Source: Streptomyces roseoviridis
GTDB lineage: Bacteria; Actinomycetota; Actinomycetes; Streptomycetales; Streptomycetaceae
Direction of reading: 5' to 3'
NCBI RefSeq assembly: GCF_039535235.1
Contig: NZ_BAAAWU010000001.1
Span: 5,332,001 to 5,396,000 of the forward strand
Length of the DNA: 64,000 nt
Shown: in pieces, positions 1 to 8,505 of the stretch
How positions within the stretch are numbered: the first letter of the stretch is position 1
Layout of the letters: each line of letters begins with the position of its first letter
Made by a program: the position numbers and the translations under genes
Notes under the pieces: generated by a model
Told to the model about the DNA's origin: nothing
Databases searched by the model: none
Seen by the model: the letters and a program-made list of their open reading frames with translations, nothing else

Positions 1-864
1 GACGCGCTGGTGGTGACCTCGGGGACGGTGGCGCGGTCGTCGGTGTCGCTGTCGTCGCCGCCGATCAGTACCGTGGCCAGGACGGCGGTGCCGACGACCG
101 CCGCCGCGACCACGGCGGCGATCAGGGCCGCCCGGCCCCGGCCCCGCGCGCGCCCCGAGTGCTCCTCGGGGGCGTACGCCAGCGTGAGCGCCGGCTCGTA
201 CCGATCGGGCTCGTAGCCACCGGGTTCGTACCCCTCGGCCCCGTGCGCATCGGCCCCGTACCCGTCGGGCTCGTAGCCGCCGGGCTCGTACCCCTCGGCC
301 CCGTGTGCATCGGCCCCGTACCCGCCGGCCGCCCCGTAGGCGCTCCCCTCGTACCCATCGCCGCCCTGCGGCCCGGATCCGCCCGCGTACGGGGACGGCA
401 GCACCGCCGTCGGTGGTATCGGCGCCGGTATCGGTGCCGGCGCTTCCCCGGGCGCGGCCACCGGCCCTGGCGCCGCCGCCCGTATCTCAGTCACCCGCAC
501 CTCGGTCGCCCGTACCTCAGTGGCCCCTGCCTCCGCCGCCCGCACCTCCGTCGGTGCCTCGGGCGACGAGGGCCGCGCCCCCACGGCCTGCCCCGCCCCC
601 ACCGGCAGCACCGCCGTCACGTCCTCCGTCGCTGCCCCCCGGGCCGTGCCCTCCGCCGTCCCCAGCGTCACGTACGGCCTGACCCGCAAGGGATCGAAGT
701 CCTCCGGCGCCACGGGCTCGGACGGCGCCACGGGGTCGGACGGCGCGGCGGGCTGGGACGTCGCCAGGGGCTCGGCGGCGGCCGCCGCCTCCGCGCCGCG
801 CCCGCAGGCGCAGCGCGGGCCAGGTCTGTGTGCACCACATTCAGGACAGGCGTGTCCGGACATC
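1..864 (-). CDS. Streptomyces Cys-rich-head, single-TM membrane protein (C-terminus beyond window; apparent frameshift near N-terminus)
   Basis: The gene runs leftward off the window, so only the N-terminal ~288 codons are present. ATG at 864 follows a good GGGAGGG ribosome site and opens MSGHACPE. After that the frame is lost, but the next frame continues at once with CGAHRPGPRCACGRG, an acidic DFDPLRVRPYVTL block, a Gly/Tyr-rich stretch, then an Arg-rich stop-transfer and one membrane helix (about +30 to +130, IAAVVAAAVVGTAVLATVL). The CPECG..CAC zinc-knuckle-like head plus RPYV motif is what I recall from streptomycete proteins annotated as peptidoglycan-binding; that domain would lie outside the window, so the name is not proven. 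One extra T in the run 840-842 accounts for the break. It is either a real frameshift or a sequence error. The in-frame alternative start is a GTG about 40 codons downstream. Confidence 0.6.
205..324. repeat. Two tandem copies of a 60-bp repeat inside the first gene
   Basis: Positions 205-264 and 265-324 are near-identical 60-bp copies. On the minus strand they encode a duplicated Gly/Tyr/Glu/Pro-rich 20-residue segment (GYGADAHGAEGYEPGGYEP) just before the membrane helix. Only a few bases differ, so the duplication looks recent. Confidence 0.85.
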
Positions 865-1023
865 GTTGGGTCCCTCCCCGGTCAGTTCCGAGCGATTATG
901 CAGCCCGGCCGCCGCCACGGGGTGAACAGCTGTCCCCTGTGCACCCCTCCGCAGGCCATAACGGCACAAACCCTCCAGGATGGAGAGGATCGGAGCCAGC
1001 GGCCCGGACCGGAGGAGACGCCC

Positions 1024-3078
1024 ATGGCCCAGGAAGTACGCGCGCCGCACGCCGGCGAAGGCCCCGTACCGGGAGCGGCACAGAGCCACCGCACCGTCGT
1101 CGTCGCGATCGGCGCGCTGCTGCTCGGCATGCTCCTCGCCGCACTCGACCAGACCATCGTGTCCACCGCCCTGCCGACCATCGTCAGCGAGCTCGGCGGC
1201 ATGGAGCACCTGTCCTGGGTCGTCACCGCCTACATGCTGGCCTCCACCGCCGCCACCCCCCTTTGGGGCAAGCTCGGCGACCAGTACGGGCGCAAGAAGC
1301 TCTTCCAGGGCGCCATCGTGCTCTTCCTCATCGGCTCGGCGCTCTGCGGCATCGCCCAGAACATGCCCCAGCTCATCGCCTTCCGCGCCGTCCAGGGCCT
1401 CGGCGGCGGCGGGCTCATGGTGCTGTCCATGGCGATCGTCGGCGACCTCGTCTCGCCCCGCGAACGCGGCCGCTACCAGGGTCTCTTCGGTGCCGTCTTC
1501 GGCGCCACCAGCGTCCTCGGCCCCCTCCTCGGCGGCCTGTTCACCGAGCACCTCTCCTGGCGCTGGGTCTTCTACATCAACCTGCCGATCGGCGTCGTCG
1601 CCCTCTTCGTCATCGCCGCCGTCCTGCACATCCCGGTCCGCAGCACCCGCCACCGCATCGACTACCTCGGCACCTTCCTCATCGCCTCCGTCGCCACCTG
1701 CCTGGTCCTGGTCGCCTCCCTCGGCGGCACCACCTGGGACTGGGGCTCGGCGCAGATCATCGGCCTCGCGGTCCTGGGAGCGGTGCTCCTCGTGTGGTTC
1801 GTGTCCGTGGAGCGGCGGGCCGCGGAGCCCGTCCTGCCCCTCAAGCTGTTCCGGATCAGGACCTTCACGCTGGTCTCGGTCATCAGCTTCGTCGTCGGCT
1901 TCGCGATGTTCGGCGCGATGACCTACCTGCCGACCTTCCTCCAGGTCGTGCAGGGCGTCAGCCCCACCATGTCCGGCGTGCACATGCTGCCCATGGTGCT
2001 CGGCATGCTGATCACCTCGACCGGCTCCGGCCAGATCGTCTCCCGCACCGGCCGCTGGAAGGTCTTCCCGATCGCCGGCACGGCGGTCACCGCCCTCGGC
2101 CTGCTCCTGCTCAACGAGCTGACGGAGACCACCTCCACCTGGACGATGAGCCTGTTCTTCTTCGTCTTCGGCGCCGGACTGGGCCTGGTCATGCAGGTGC
2201 TCGTCCTCGTCGTGCAGAACGCCGTCGCCTACGAGGACCTGGGCGTCGCCACCTCGGGCGCCACCTTCTTCCGTTCCATCGGCGCCTCCTTCGGCGTCGC
2301 GATCTTCGGCACCGTCTTCACCAACCGGCTCACCGACAAGCTCGACGACGCCCTCGCCGGACAGCCGCTGCCGCCGGGCGTCGACGCCGGCACGGTGGCC
2401 GCCGACCCGCGCGCCATGGCGGCGCTCCCGCCCCCGCTGCGGCCGTCGGTGGTCCACGCGTACGCGACCTCCATCACCGACGTCTTCCTGTACGCGGCGC
2501 CCGTCGTCCTCGTGGCCTTCGTCATCGCCTGGTTCCTGAAGGAGGACCGGCTGCGCGGCTCCGTCACCGCGCCCGACCCCAGCCAGACCCTGGCCTCCAA
2601 CCCCGTCGAGCGCTCCTCCTACGACGAATGCGCCCGCGCCCTGTCCGTGCTCGGCTCCCGCGAGGGCCGCAAGCACATCTACGAGAAGATCACCGCCCGC
2701 GCCGGCCTCGACCTGCTGCCCGCCGCGAGCTGGCTGCTGCTGCGGGTGCGCCGCCACGGCACCGTCGAGCCCGGCCGGCTCGCCGACACCACTCCCGTAC
2801 CGCTGCGGGCGATCACCGAGGCCGCCCGGCAACTGGAGGAGCGCCGTCTGGTGGCCCGTGAGGGGATCCAGCTGGTCCTCACCGAGGAGGGGGCGCGGAC
2901 GGCGGTACGGCTCGCCAAGGCGCGCGAGGACTCGCTCGCCGAACTCCTCGGCGACTGGTGGGGACCGGAGCGGCCCACCGACCTCGTCCGCCTGGTGGAG
3001 GAGCTGACCGCCGAACTCGGCGGCTCGGACGCGGAACGGCCCCGCACGGCCGGACCGCCCCGCGACCACCACGCGTAG
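1024..3078 (+). CDS. DHA2-family MFS multidrug exporter with C-terminal MarR-like winged helix
   Basis: Predicted 684-residue inner-membrane drug:proton antiporter. Start ATG 1024 follows GGAGGAG at 1011-1017; the open frame extends upstream but has no ribosome site. About 14 hydrophobic segments fill residues 25-515, with LDQTIVSTALPTI in helix 1 and the D-R-GRKK loop after helix 2, typical of EmrB/QacA transporters. Residues ~530-660 are soluble and look like a winged helix: helical ALSVLGSREGRKHIYEK, then GTVEPGRLADTTPVPLRAI, a wing LVLTEEGARTAV, and a charged tail. Family members normally end near residue 480-520, so this is an extra domain. It could sense the substrate or bind DNA from the membrane. 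The gene is divergent from the first gene (159 bp apart). Confidence 0.9.
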   Translation: MAQEVRAPHAGEGPVPGAAQSHRTVVVAIGALLLGMLLAALDQTIVSTALPTIVSELGGMEHLSWVVTAYMLASTAATPLWGKLGDQYGRKKLFQGAIVLFLIGSALCGIAQNMPQLIAFRAVQGLGGGGLMVLSMAIVGDLVSPRERGRYQGLFGAVFGATSVLGPLLGGLFTEHLSWRWVFYINLPIGVVALFVIAAVLHIPVRSTRHRIDYLGTFLIASVATCLVLVASLGGTTWDWGSAQIIGLAVLGAVLLVWFVSVERRAAEPVLPLKLFRIRTFTLVSVISFVVGFAMFGAMTYLPTFLQVVQGVSPTMSGVHMLPMVLGMLITSTGSGQIVSRTGRWKVFPIAGTAVTALGLLLLNELTETTSTWTMSLFFFVFGAGLGLVMQVLVLVVQNAVAYEDLGVATSGATFFRSIGASFGVAIFGTVFTNRLTDKLDDALAGQPLPPGVDAGTVAADPRAMAALPPPLRPSVVHAYATSITDVFLYAAPVVLVAFVIAWFLKEDRLRGSVTAPDPSQTLASNPVERSSYDECARALSVLGSREGRKHIYEKITARAGLDLLPAASWLLLRVRRHGTVEPGRLADTTPVPLRAITEAARQLEERRLVAREGIQLVLTEEGARTAVRLAKAREDSLAELLGDWWGPERPTDLVRLVEELTAELGGSDAERPRTAGPPRDHHA

Positions 3079-3113
3079 CCGTCGAGGCCGGGCGGATCAG
3101 GAGGCCCGCTCCT

Positions 3114-3590
3114 TCAGAGCTCCTTGCCGTACCAGATCTCCATATAGGGACCGGTGCAGTACGCCGGTATCTCCGCGTACCCGTGCCGCACGTACAGCGC
3201 CCGCGCCTCCACGAGGTCCAGACGGGTGTTGAGGACCATGCGGCGGGCGCCGAGCGCGCGGGCCGCGTCCTCCAGGCCGTTCAGGAGGAGACCGGCGCCG
3301 CCGGTGCCGCGGAAGGCCGGGCGGATGAACACCCGGGTGAGCTCGGCCCGTTCGGCGTCCAGGAGGACCACTCCGCCGCAGGCGGCCGGCTTGCCCTCGT
3401 GACGGCCGACGAGGAACGCGCCGGCGGGCGGGGCGAGCAGGTCAAGACCCTCGTCGATCATCTCCTCGTCGTACTCGTCCTCGGCCAGGACGCGGCCGTA
3501 GTAGCGGCCCGCGACATCGCCGAAGTAGTCGCGGCGCAGAGCGGTGGCGTCCGGGGTGTCGACGCGCTCGGGGGAGAAGGTCCAGGTCAT
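3114..3590 (-). CDS. GNAT-family N-acetyltransferase
   Basis: 158-residue single-domain acetyltransferase. The acetyl-CoA pyrophosphate loop is FRGTGGAG near residue 93, preceded by the strand LTRVFIRP, and followed by the usual C-terminal ALYVRHGYAEI motif. The substrate cannot be read from the sequence. ATG 3590 (MTWTFSP) is preferred; an in-frame ATG at 3599 adds three residues and neither has a clear ribosome site. It lies 38 bp downstream of the heme-degrading monooxygenase gene on the same strand and may be cotranscribed. The 35-bp gap to the exporter stop is convergent and holds no obvious hairpin. Confidence 0.85.
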   Translation of the reverse strand: MTWTFSPERVDTPDATALRRDYFGDVAGRYYGRVLAEDEYDEEMIDEGLDLLAPPAGAFLVGRHEGKPAACGGVVLLDAERAELTRVFIRPAFRGTGGAGLLLNGLEDAARALGARRMVLNTRLDLVEARALYVRHGYAEIPAYCTGPYMEIWYGKEL

Positions 3591-3628
3591 GCGCGCCATT
3601 GTGCGGCGCGCACGACCCGCCGCGCAGC

Positions 3629-3943
3629 TCAGTTCTTGGGGGCCGCCTGCTGCACCACCTCGAACGACCACAGGGTGGAGCCGGTCGCCGCCGGCTTCGG
3701 GCGGTCCGCGCCGCCCTCGTGCGCGGCCTTCATGGAACCGTTCATCCAGTTCTGGAAGTCCTCCTCGCTGCGCCAGCGGGTGTACACCAGGTACTGGTCG
3801 GTGCCCTCCAGCGGACGCAGCAGTTCGAACCACTCGAAGCCGTCCGAGCCCTCGACGGCACCGGCGCGGGACGCGAAGCGCTGTTCCAGGACCTCGCGCT
3901 GCTCGGCCGGGACGGTCAGTACGTTGATCTTCACGATGCTCAT
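3629..3943 (-). CDS. MhuD-type heme-degrading monooxygenase (ABM fold)
   Basis: 104-residue antibiotic-biosynthesis-monooxygenase (ABM) fold protein of the IsdG/MhuD class, predicted to open heme oxidatively and release iron in the cytoplasm. The functional residues known from Mycobacterium MhuD are at the same positions: Asn7 (KINVL), Arg26 (RFASR), Trp66 (FQNW) and His75 (KAAH). Sequence around them, VKIN..VPA, SDGFEWFELLRP and TRWRSEEDFQNW, also follows the family, so heme is a stronger prediction than the generic monooxygenase label. The start ATG 3943 lies only 12 bp from the divergent serpin start, with a poor ribosome site, so the transcript may have a very short leader. Iron control is plausible, but I see no iron box here. 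Confidence 0.85.
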   Translation of the reverse strand: MSIVKINVLTVPAEQREVLEQRFASRAGAVEGSDGFEWFELLRPLEGTDQYLVYTRWRSEEDFQNWMNGSMKAAHEGGADRPKPAATGSTLWSFEVVQQAAPKN

Positions 3944-3955
3944 GAGGGGCAGGAT

Positions 3956-5086
3956 ATGACCGCGGGTGAACGGATCCGGGCACTGGCCGGGCGGTGGCTG
4001 CCGCTGCTCGGCGACGACGACTTCGTCTGCTCGCCGGCCGGGCTGTGGCTGGCGCTCGCCGCCGTGGCGTCCGGGGCGGGCGGCGAGACGGCGGGGGAGC
4101 TGCGCGAGGTGCTCGGAGTCGCGGGACCCGAGGCCGCCGACGCGGTGAGCGCGCTGGGCCGGACCGGAGCCGTGGCCGGACCGGACGGGACCGACGCGGC
4201 GACCGGACGGGACCGGACCGGCGGGGCGTTCGCGCGGGGACCGGCCGACGGGGTCGCGCTCGCCACGGGGGTGTGGAGCCGGGTGCCGCTGCGCCCGGAG
4301 TTCCGCGACCGGCTGCCCGGCGTCGGCTTCGGGACGCTCGGCGCGCAGGCCCAGCGGGAGATCGACGCCTGGGTGCGCGGGGCCACCGGCGGTCGCGTCG
4401 AGGCGCTGCCGGTGAGGCTGGACGGCGGTGAGGACCTGGTCCTGGCCGGGGCCCTGGCCCTGAAGGCCGCGTGGCTGAGCCGGTTCCCGGCGCACCTCAC
4501 CCGGGACGAGCCGTTCACCGCCGGCCACGGCGCCACAGCTCTCGTACCGACCATGCACCAGCGGATCCCGGCGCACCGGGCCTGGCGCTTCGGCGGCGCC
4601 ACGGTGGTCGAGCTGCCCTGTGCCGGGGACACGGTCCGCGTGCGGTTCGTGCTCGGCGAGGAGGGCTGCGGGCCCGCCGAGGTGCTGCCCCTGGCCTGGG
4701 CCGGGCCCGCCGCCCGCATGCCGGTACGGGCCGAGGCCGTCGACCTCGCGCTGCCCCGCTTCACCCTCCGTACCCGCACCGACGTGTACGCGCGGCTGCC
4801 CGCGCTCGGCATCGGCCGGGCCGTACGGCCGGACGCCGACTTCTCCGGCCTCTCGCCGGTGCCGCTGTACGTCTCCGCGGCGGTCCAGGAGGCGCTGGTG
4901 GAGATCGCGGAGGAGGGCGTGGAGGCGGCCGCTGTCACCGTGGTCGCGATGACCCGCGGCGCCGCCGCGCCCCGGCAGCGTCGGGTCGAACGGATCGCTT
5001 TCGACCGGCCCTTCGGCGTCGTGGTCCTCGACGGCACGGGCGAGGTGCCGCTCTTCACCGGCTGGCGCGCCCGGGCGGACCGCTGA
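3956..5086 (+). CDS. Serpin-family serine protease inhibitor
   Basis: 376 residues, normal serpin size, no signal peptide seen. N-terminal DFVCSPAGLWLALAAVASGA and GETAGELREVLG match the first serpin helices. Later, ALALKAAWLSRF corresponds to the conserved strand around the breach, and IAFDRPFGVVVLD is the C-terminal strand. The reactive-loop hinge near residues 318-330 reads EEGVEAAAVT, small residues of the kind needed for loop insertion, so it is probably inhibitory. Counting from the first Glu places P1 at the T-R-G sequence; if the loop is one residue short, Arg would be P1 and a trypsin-like enzyme the target. A Gly/Asp/Arg/Thr-rich insert (about 4150-4250) built from GGACCGG-like repeats interrupts the N-terminal half. 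Ribosome site GAGGGGCAGG precedes ATG 3956. Confidence 0.9.
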   Translation: MTAGERIRALAGRWLPLLGDDDFVCSPAGLWLALAAVASGAGGETAGELREVLGVAGPEAADAVSALGRTGAVAGPDGTDAATGRDRTGGAFARGPADGVALATGVWSRVPLRPEFRDRLPGVGFGTLGAQAQREIDAWVRGATGGRVEALPVRLDGGEDLVLAGALALKAAWLSRFPAHLTRDEPFTAGHGATALVPTMHQRIPAHRAWRFGGATVVELPCAGDTVRVRFVLGEEGCGPAEVLPLAWAGPAARMPVRAEAVDLALPRFTLRTRTDVYARLPALGIGRAVRPDADFSGLSPVPLYVSAAVQEALVEIAEEGVEAAAVTVVAMTRGAAAPRQRRVERIAFDRPFGVVVLDGTGEVPLFTGWRARADR

Positions 5087-5296
5087 CGGATCCGGCCACG
5101 GACCGGCCCACCACCCCGGGCGGACCAGCCCGCGCACCGACCCCCTCGCCGGATCGGCCACGGACCGGCCCACCGCGCCTGAGGGGCCGCCCCACCGTCC
5201 CTGGCCGGCCGGCCGGCCCGTGCACCGGCCCTGTGGACCGGCTGGCGGACTGCCCCCGGGACCGGCTCACGGACCGGCCCGTGCATCGGTCGTGGA
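5087..5296. repeat. Gene-free spacer of ACCGGCCC-type repeats
   Basis: The 210 bp between the convergent serpin and methyltransferase genes consist largely of short imperfect repeats of (A)CGGACCGGCCCACC, with near-identical 20-bp copies around 5094 and 5155. No stop-free frame here has coding character. The same GGACCGG word is expanded inside the serpin gene. Confidence 0.7.
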
Positions 5297-5971
5297 TCAG
5301 CTCACCACACGGACGAGCAGCAACCCGTCGTAGCCCTTCGTGCCGACGGTCTGGACCGCCGTGGCGTCCAACCGGGGCTCCCCGGCGATGAGTTCGAACG
5401 TCTCGCGGGTCCCGGTGATCGCCGGGTCGTCCGGGGCCGCAGTGGCGACCCGGCCGCCCCGCACGACGTTGTCGACGACGATGAGGGTGCCGGGCCGGGA
5501 CAGCCGGAGGGCCCAGGAGACGTAGTGCGGGTTGTTGACCTTGTCGGCGTCGACGAAGACGAAGTCGAACGGGCCCGCGCCCTCCTGCTCCAGGAGCGGG
5601 AGGGTGTCGAGCGCCGCGCCGGTCCGCACCTCGACGACCTTGTCGAGGCCGGCGCGGGCGATGTTGGCGCGGGCCACGTCCGCGTGGGCGGGGGAGTACT
5701 CCAGCGTGACCAGCCGCCCGTCGGCGGGCAGCGCGCGGGCCAGCCAGATGGTGCTGTAGCCGCCGAGGGTGCCGATCTCCAGGACGTTCTTCGCGCCCTG
5801 CGCCGCGACGAGCAGGTGGAGCAGCTTGCCCTGGTTGGGGGCGACGGCGATCTCGGGCAGTCCGGCGGCCGCGGAGTCGGCGAGGGCCGCGGTCAGCGCC
5901 TCGTCGGCGGGGGCGAGCAGGTCGGTGAGGTAGTGGTCGACGGTGGTCCATCGGTCCTGATCGTTGCTCAT
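5297..5971 (-). CDS. Class I SAM-dependent O-methyltransferase (Methyltransf_3 type)
   Basis: 224-residue cytosolic methyltransferase of the caffeoyl-CoA / catechol O-methyltransferase-like family, which methylates hydroxyls on small aromatic or catechol substrates, often with a divalent metal. SAM motif I is VLEIGTLGGYSTIWLA (near residue 60), the acidic ribose-binding strand is LVTLEYSP, and the metal/catalytic strand is FDFVFVDADK followed by VDNVVRGG. Length and motif spacing are normal. Start ATG 5971 (MSNDQDRW). It stands alone between a repeat spacer and the DUF2330 gene. The natural substrate is unknown. Confidence 0.88.
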   Translation of the reverse strand: MSNDQDRWTTVDHYLTDLLAPADEALTAALADSAAAGLPEIAVAPNQGKLLHLLVAAQGAKNVLEIGTLGGYSTIWLARALPADGRLVTLEYSPAHADVARANIARAGLDKVVEVRTGAALDTLPLLEQEGAGPFDFVFVDADKVNNPHYVSWALRLSRPGTLIVVDNVVRGGRVATAAPDDPAITGTRETFELIAGEPRLDATAVQTVGTKGYDGLLLVRVVS

Positions 5972-6027
5972 GCGGCCGAACGTACACCGGCCTCGGCCCG
6001 CGCGGGCCGGGCCCGGGCGAGCCCGGC

Positions 6028-7170
6028 CTAAACGCGTCGGAGCGGCGTGCGCCGCGCCCGCGTGCGCCGCGCCCGGGCCGTCGCGAAGCCGCCCGCCGTG
6101 AGGAGCAGCAGCGCGCCGCCGACGGTGAGCAGCCAGACCGGGACGCCGCCGCCGACCGTCCACAGGCGGTCCTTCCAGATCACCTCGCGGTACGGGGTGT
6201 CGGCCGCCGCGCGGACGAGTTCGTGGTCGCCGTCGATGCGGGCGGGCTCGGGGAAGGACTGGTCGAGGGCGGTGAGGTAGACGGGACCGGGGCCGGTGAG
6301 CCGGGCCAGGGCGCCCTCCGGCTCGTCGACGGCGCCCGCGAACCGCACCTCGGGGCGGTCGCCGCCGATGCTGCCCTCCGGTTCCATCCGGTGGTCGGCG
6401 AGCACGAACAGCCCGAGGGACTGCGGGGTCTTCGCCAGCCGGGACAGCCGCATCGGATACACGGGGGTGTCGTTGCGGAACGTGATCGCGAGCGGGTCGA
6501 GGGCGCCGTACAGCCGCTCGCCCGTCTTCTCGGGGGCCAGGCGGACGGCGACGTACTCCCACTTCCGGTCGACGTAGGGGCGCAGTTCGGTGGCGAGCCG
6601 GTCGGAGAGCCGGAAGCCGTTGCGGCGCAACCAGTCGCCGAGCGCGTCCGGGTCGGTGGCGGTCAGCCGGGCCACGTCGAAGGGGCCGAGCCGCTCGCGG
6701 CCGACGACGCCGACTCCGGGTCCGCCGTCCGTCCCGGGCATGGCGCCCGCGCCGTCTGCGTCGCCGGCGGAGAAGGGCCAGTCACGGCCGCGCGGCCAGA
6801 AGTAGTGGCGGGTCCTGCGCTCGGGCGCGGTGAGCCGGTCGAGTTGTCGGAAGAGTTCCGGGTCGCCGAGGGTGACGTCGGCCCGGCGCGGCACCGGCAT
6901 GATCCAGGCGGCCTCCTCGGCGTCGCCGTGCACGGTGAGGCGCATGACGATCTGCTCGGTGCCGGTGCGCGCGTCCCAGTGGACGGCCGAGGTCTCGCGG
7001 TCGACGCCGATGCGTGCCATGCCGTCGGTGACCATGGCGCCGCAGCCGCACGCGTACGCCGGCGCGACGAGCGAGCCGAGCTGGAGCGCGAGCAGCGCGA
7101 CGAACAGGGCCAGGAGCCGGCGCGCCCGGCGCGTTCCGTGGTGTCCGTGCGTTCGGTGTGTCCCCCGCAT
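6028..7170 (-). CDS. DUF2330 domain-containing secreted/membrane-anchored protein
   Basis: 380 residues. An Arg/His-rich n-region and hydrophobic LLALFVALLALQLGSL lead to the cleavage-like site VAPAYACG, followed by CGCGAMVTDG, the cysteine-rich start of DUF2330. The extracytoplasmic body carries AAWIMPVPRRADVTLG and a TWxW-poor beta region, and one C-terminal membrane helix (LLTVGGALLLLTAGGFATA) is followed by an Arg-rich tail, so the protein should be anchored with its body outside. Biochemical function of DUF2330 is unknown. No close operon partner: 56 bp to the methyltransferase start, 72 bp to the P450 stop. Confidence 0.88.
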   Translation of the reverse strand: MRGTHRTHGHHGTRRARRLLALFVALLALQLGSLVAPAYACGCGAMVTDGMARIGVDRETSAVHWDARTGTEQIVMRLTVHGDAEEAAWIMPVPRRADVTLGDPELFRQLDRLTAPERRTRHYFWPRGRDWPFSAGDADGAGAMPGTDGGPGVGVVGRERLGPFDVARLTATDPDALGDWLRRNGFRLSDRLATELRPYVDRKWEYVAVRLAPEKTGERLYGALDPLAITFRNDTPVYPMRLSRLAKTPQSLGLFVLADHRMEPEGSIGGDRPEVRFAGAVDEPEGALARLTGPGPVYLTALDQSFPEPARIDGDHELVRAAADTPYREVIWKDRLWTVGGGVPVWLLTVGGALLLLTAGGFATARARRTRARRTPLRRV

Positions 7171-7242
7171 GCCTGCTCGGACGCGCGAGCGGATCTTCCG
7201 GTTCCCCTCGCGCGCCCCGACGCGGTCCCGTGACGGGTCGTC

Positions 7243-8487
7243 CTACGCCACCCTGACCTGGAGTTCCTTGATGCCGTTGAGCCAGGCCGCCCGCAGCCGG
7301 CGCGGGTCGCCCGCGAGGGTCAGGTCGGGCAGTTCGTCGGCGAGCGCCTCGAAGATCAGCTCGATCTCCTTGATGGCGAGGGACTTGCCGAGGCAGAAGT
7401 GGGGCCCGCCGCCGCCGAATCCGAGGTGAGGGTTCGGGTCGCGGGTGATGTCGAAGGTCTCGGGGTTCTCGAAGACCTCGGGGTCGTTGTTGGCTGAGGA
7501 GTAGAAGAGGCCGATCCGGTCACCCTTGCGGATCTTCTGCCCGCCGAGCTCGGTGTCCTCGGTGGCGGTCCGCTGGAAGGACACCACCGGGGTCGCCCAG
7601 CGCACGATCTCCTCGGCGGCGGTCGAGGGCCGTTCGCGCTTGTAGAGCTCCCACTGGTCGGGGTGGGTGAGGAAGGCGTGCATGCCGTGGCTGATGGCGT
7701 TGCGGGTGGTCTCGTTGCCGGCGACGGCGAGCAGCAGCACGAAGAAGCCGAACTCGTCGGAGGAGAGGTTGCCCTCGCCCTCGGCGGCGACCAGCCGGCT
7801 CACGATGTCCTGGGCCGGGCACTGCTTGCGGGCGGCGGCCAGGTTCATCGCGTAGCCGATGAGCTCCATCGCGGCCTCGGCGCCGATCTCCTCGGTGATG
7901 GCGTACTCGGGGTCGTCGTAGGCGACCATCTTGTTCGACCAGTCGAAGATCCGGGCCCGGTCCTCCTGCGGTACGCCGATGAGTTCGGCGATGGCCTGGA
8001 GCGGCAGCTCGACGGCGACCCGGGTGACGAAGTCGAAGGCGCCGTCCGGTCCCGCCGAGGCCCGCGCCTCCTCGACGACGGCGCGGGCACGGCTGCGCAG
8101 CGCGTTCTCCAGGCTGCGGACGGCACGCGGGGTGAAGCCGCGCTGGACGATCTGGCGGACCCGGGTGTGCTCGGGCGGATCCATGTTGAGCATGATCAGC
8201 TTCTGGACCTCGATCTGGTCCCGGGTGATGTGCTCGTTGAAGCGGATGACGGCGGTGTTCTCGTGGGAGGAGAACAACTCGGGCCGGGTGGAGACGTACT
8301 TGACGTCGGCGTGCCGGGTCACGGCCCAGTAGCCCCCGTCGGCGAAGCCGGTGACGCCGGGGGGCTGGGCGCACCACCAGACGGGAGCGGTGCGCCGGAG
8401 CCGCGCGAACTCCGGGTGGGGGACGCGGCCTTGGAGCAGGTCGGGGTCGGTGGCGTCGAACCCTTCGGAGAGGTGGGGGCAGGACAT
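7243..8487 (-). CDS. Cytochrome P450, CYP125/CYP124-like (steroid side-chain oxidation)
   Basis: 414-residue soluble P450. I-helix oxygen-binding motif is AVAGNETTRN (about 255), ExxR is EEIVRW, and the heme loop is FGGGGPHFCLG (about 355-365, Cys ligand). The C-terminal half follows the CYP125 pattern: HPDQWELYKRERPSTAAEEIVRWATPV, FQRTA and WLNGIKELQV. CYP125 enzymes oxidise the terminal C26/C27 of cholesterol-type side chains. It is divergent from a FadA5 homologue, the same arrangement as cyp125/fadA5 in mycobacteria. GTG 8496, TTG 8493 and ATG 8487 are possible starts. I chose the ATG (MSCPHLSEGF) by family likeness, though GGAG at 8500-8503 sits nearer TTG. Electrons could come from the ferredoxin at 19.7 kb. 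Confidence 0.88.
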   Translation of the reverse strand: MSCPHLSEGFDATDPDLLQGRVPHPEFARLRRTAPVWWCAQPPGVTGFADGGYWAVTRHADVKYVSTRPELFSSHENTAVIRFNEHITRDQIEVQKLIMLNMDPPEHTRVRQIVQRGFTPRAVRSLENALRSRARAVVEEARASAGPDGAFDFVTRVAVELPLQAIAELIGVPQEDRARIFDWSNKMVAYDDPEYAITEEIGAEAAMELIGYAMNLAAARKQCPAQDIVSRLVAAEGEGNLSSDEFGFFVLLLAVAGNETTRNAISHGMHAFLTHPDQWELYKRERPSTAAEEIVRWATPVVSFQRTATEDTELGGQKIRKGDRIGLFYSSANNDPEVFENPETFDITRDPNPHLGFGGGGPHFCLGKSLAIKEIELIFEALADELPDLTLAGDPRRLRAAWLNGIKELQVRVA

Positions 8488-8505
8488 CGGCAACACACTC
8501 CATTA

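Noticed and set aside
841..3072. Long minus-strand open frame opposite the MFS exporter (743 codons)
   Set aside because: Its product is a Gly/Asp/Glu/Arg/His-rich string without fold-like pattern; it is the antisense shadow of a well-supported membrane protein gene with proper codon bias and a ribosome site.
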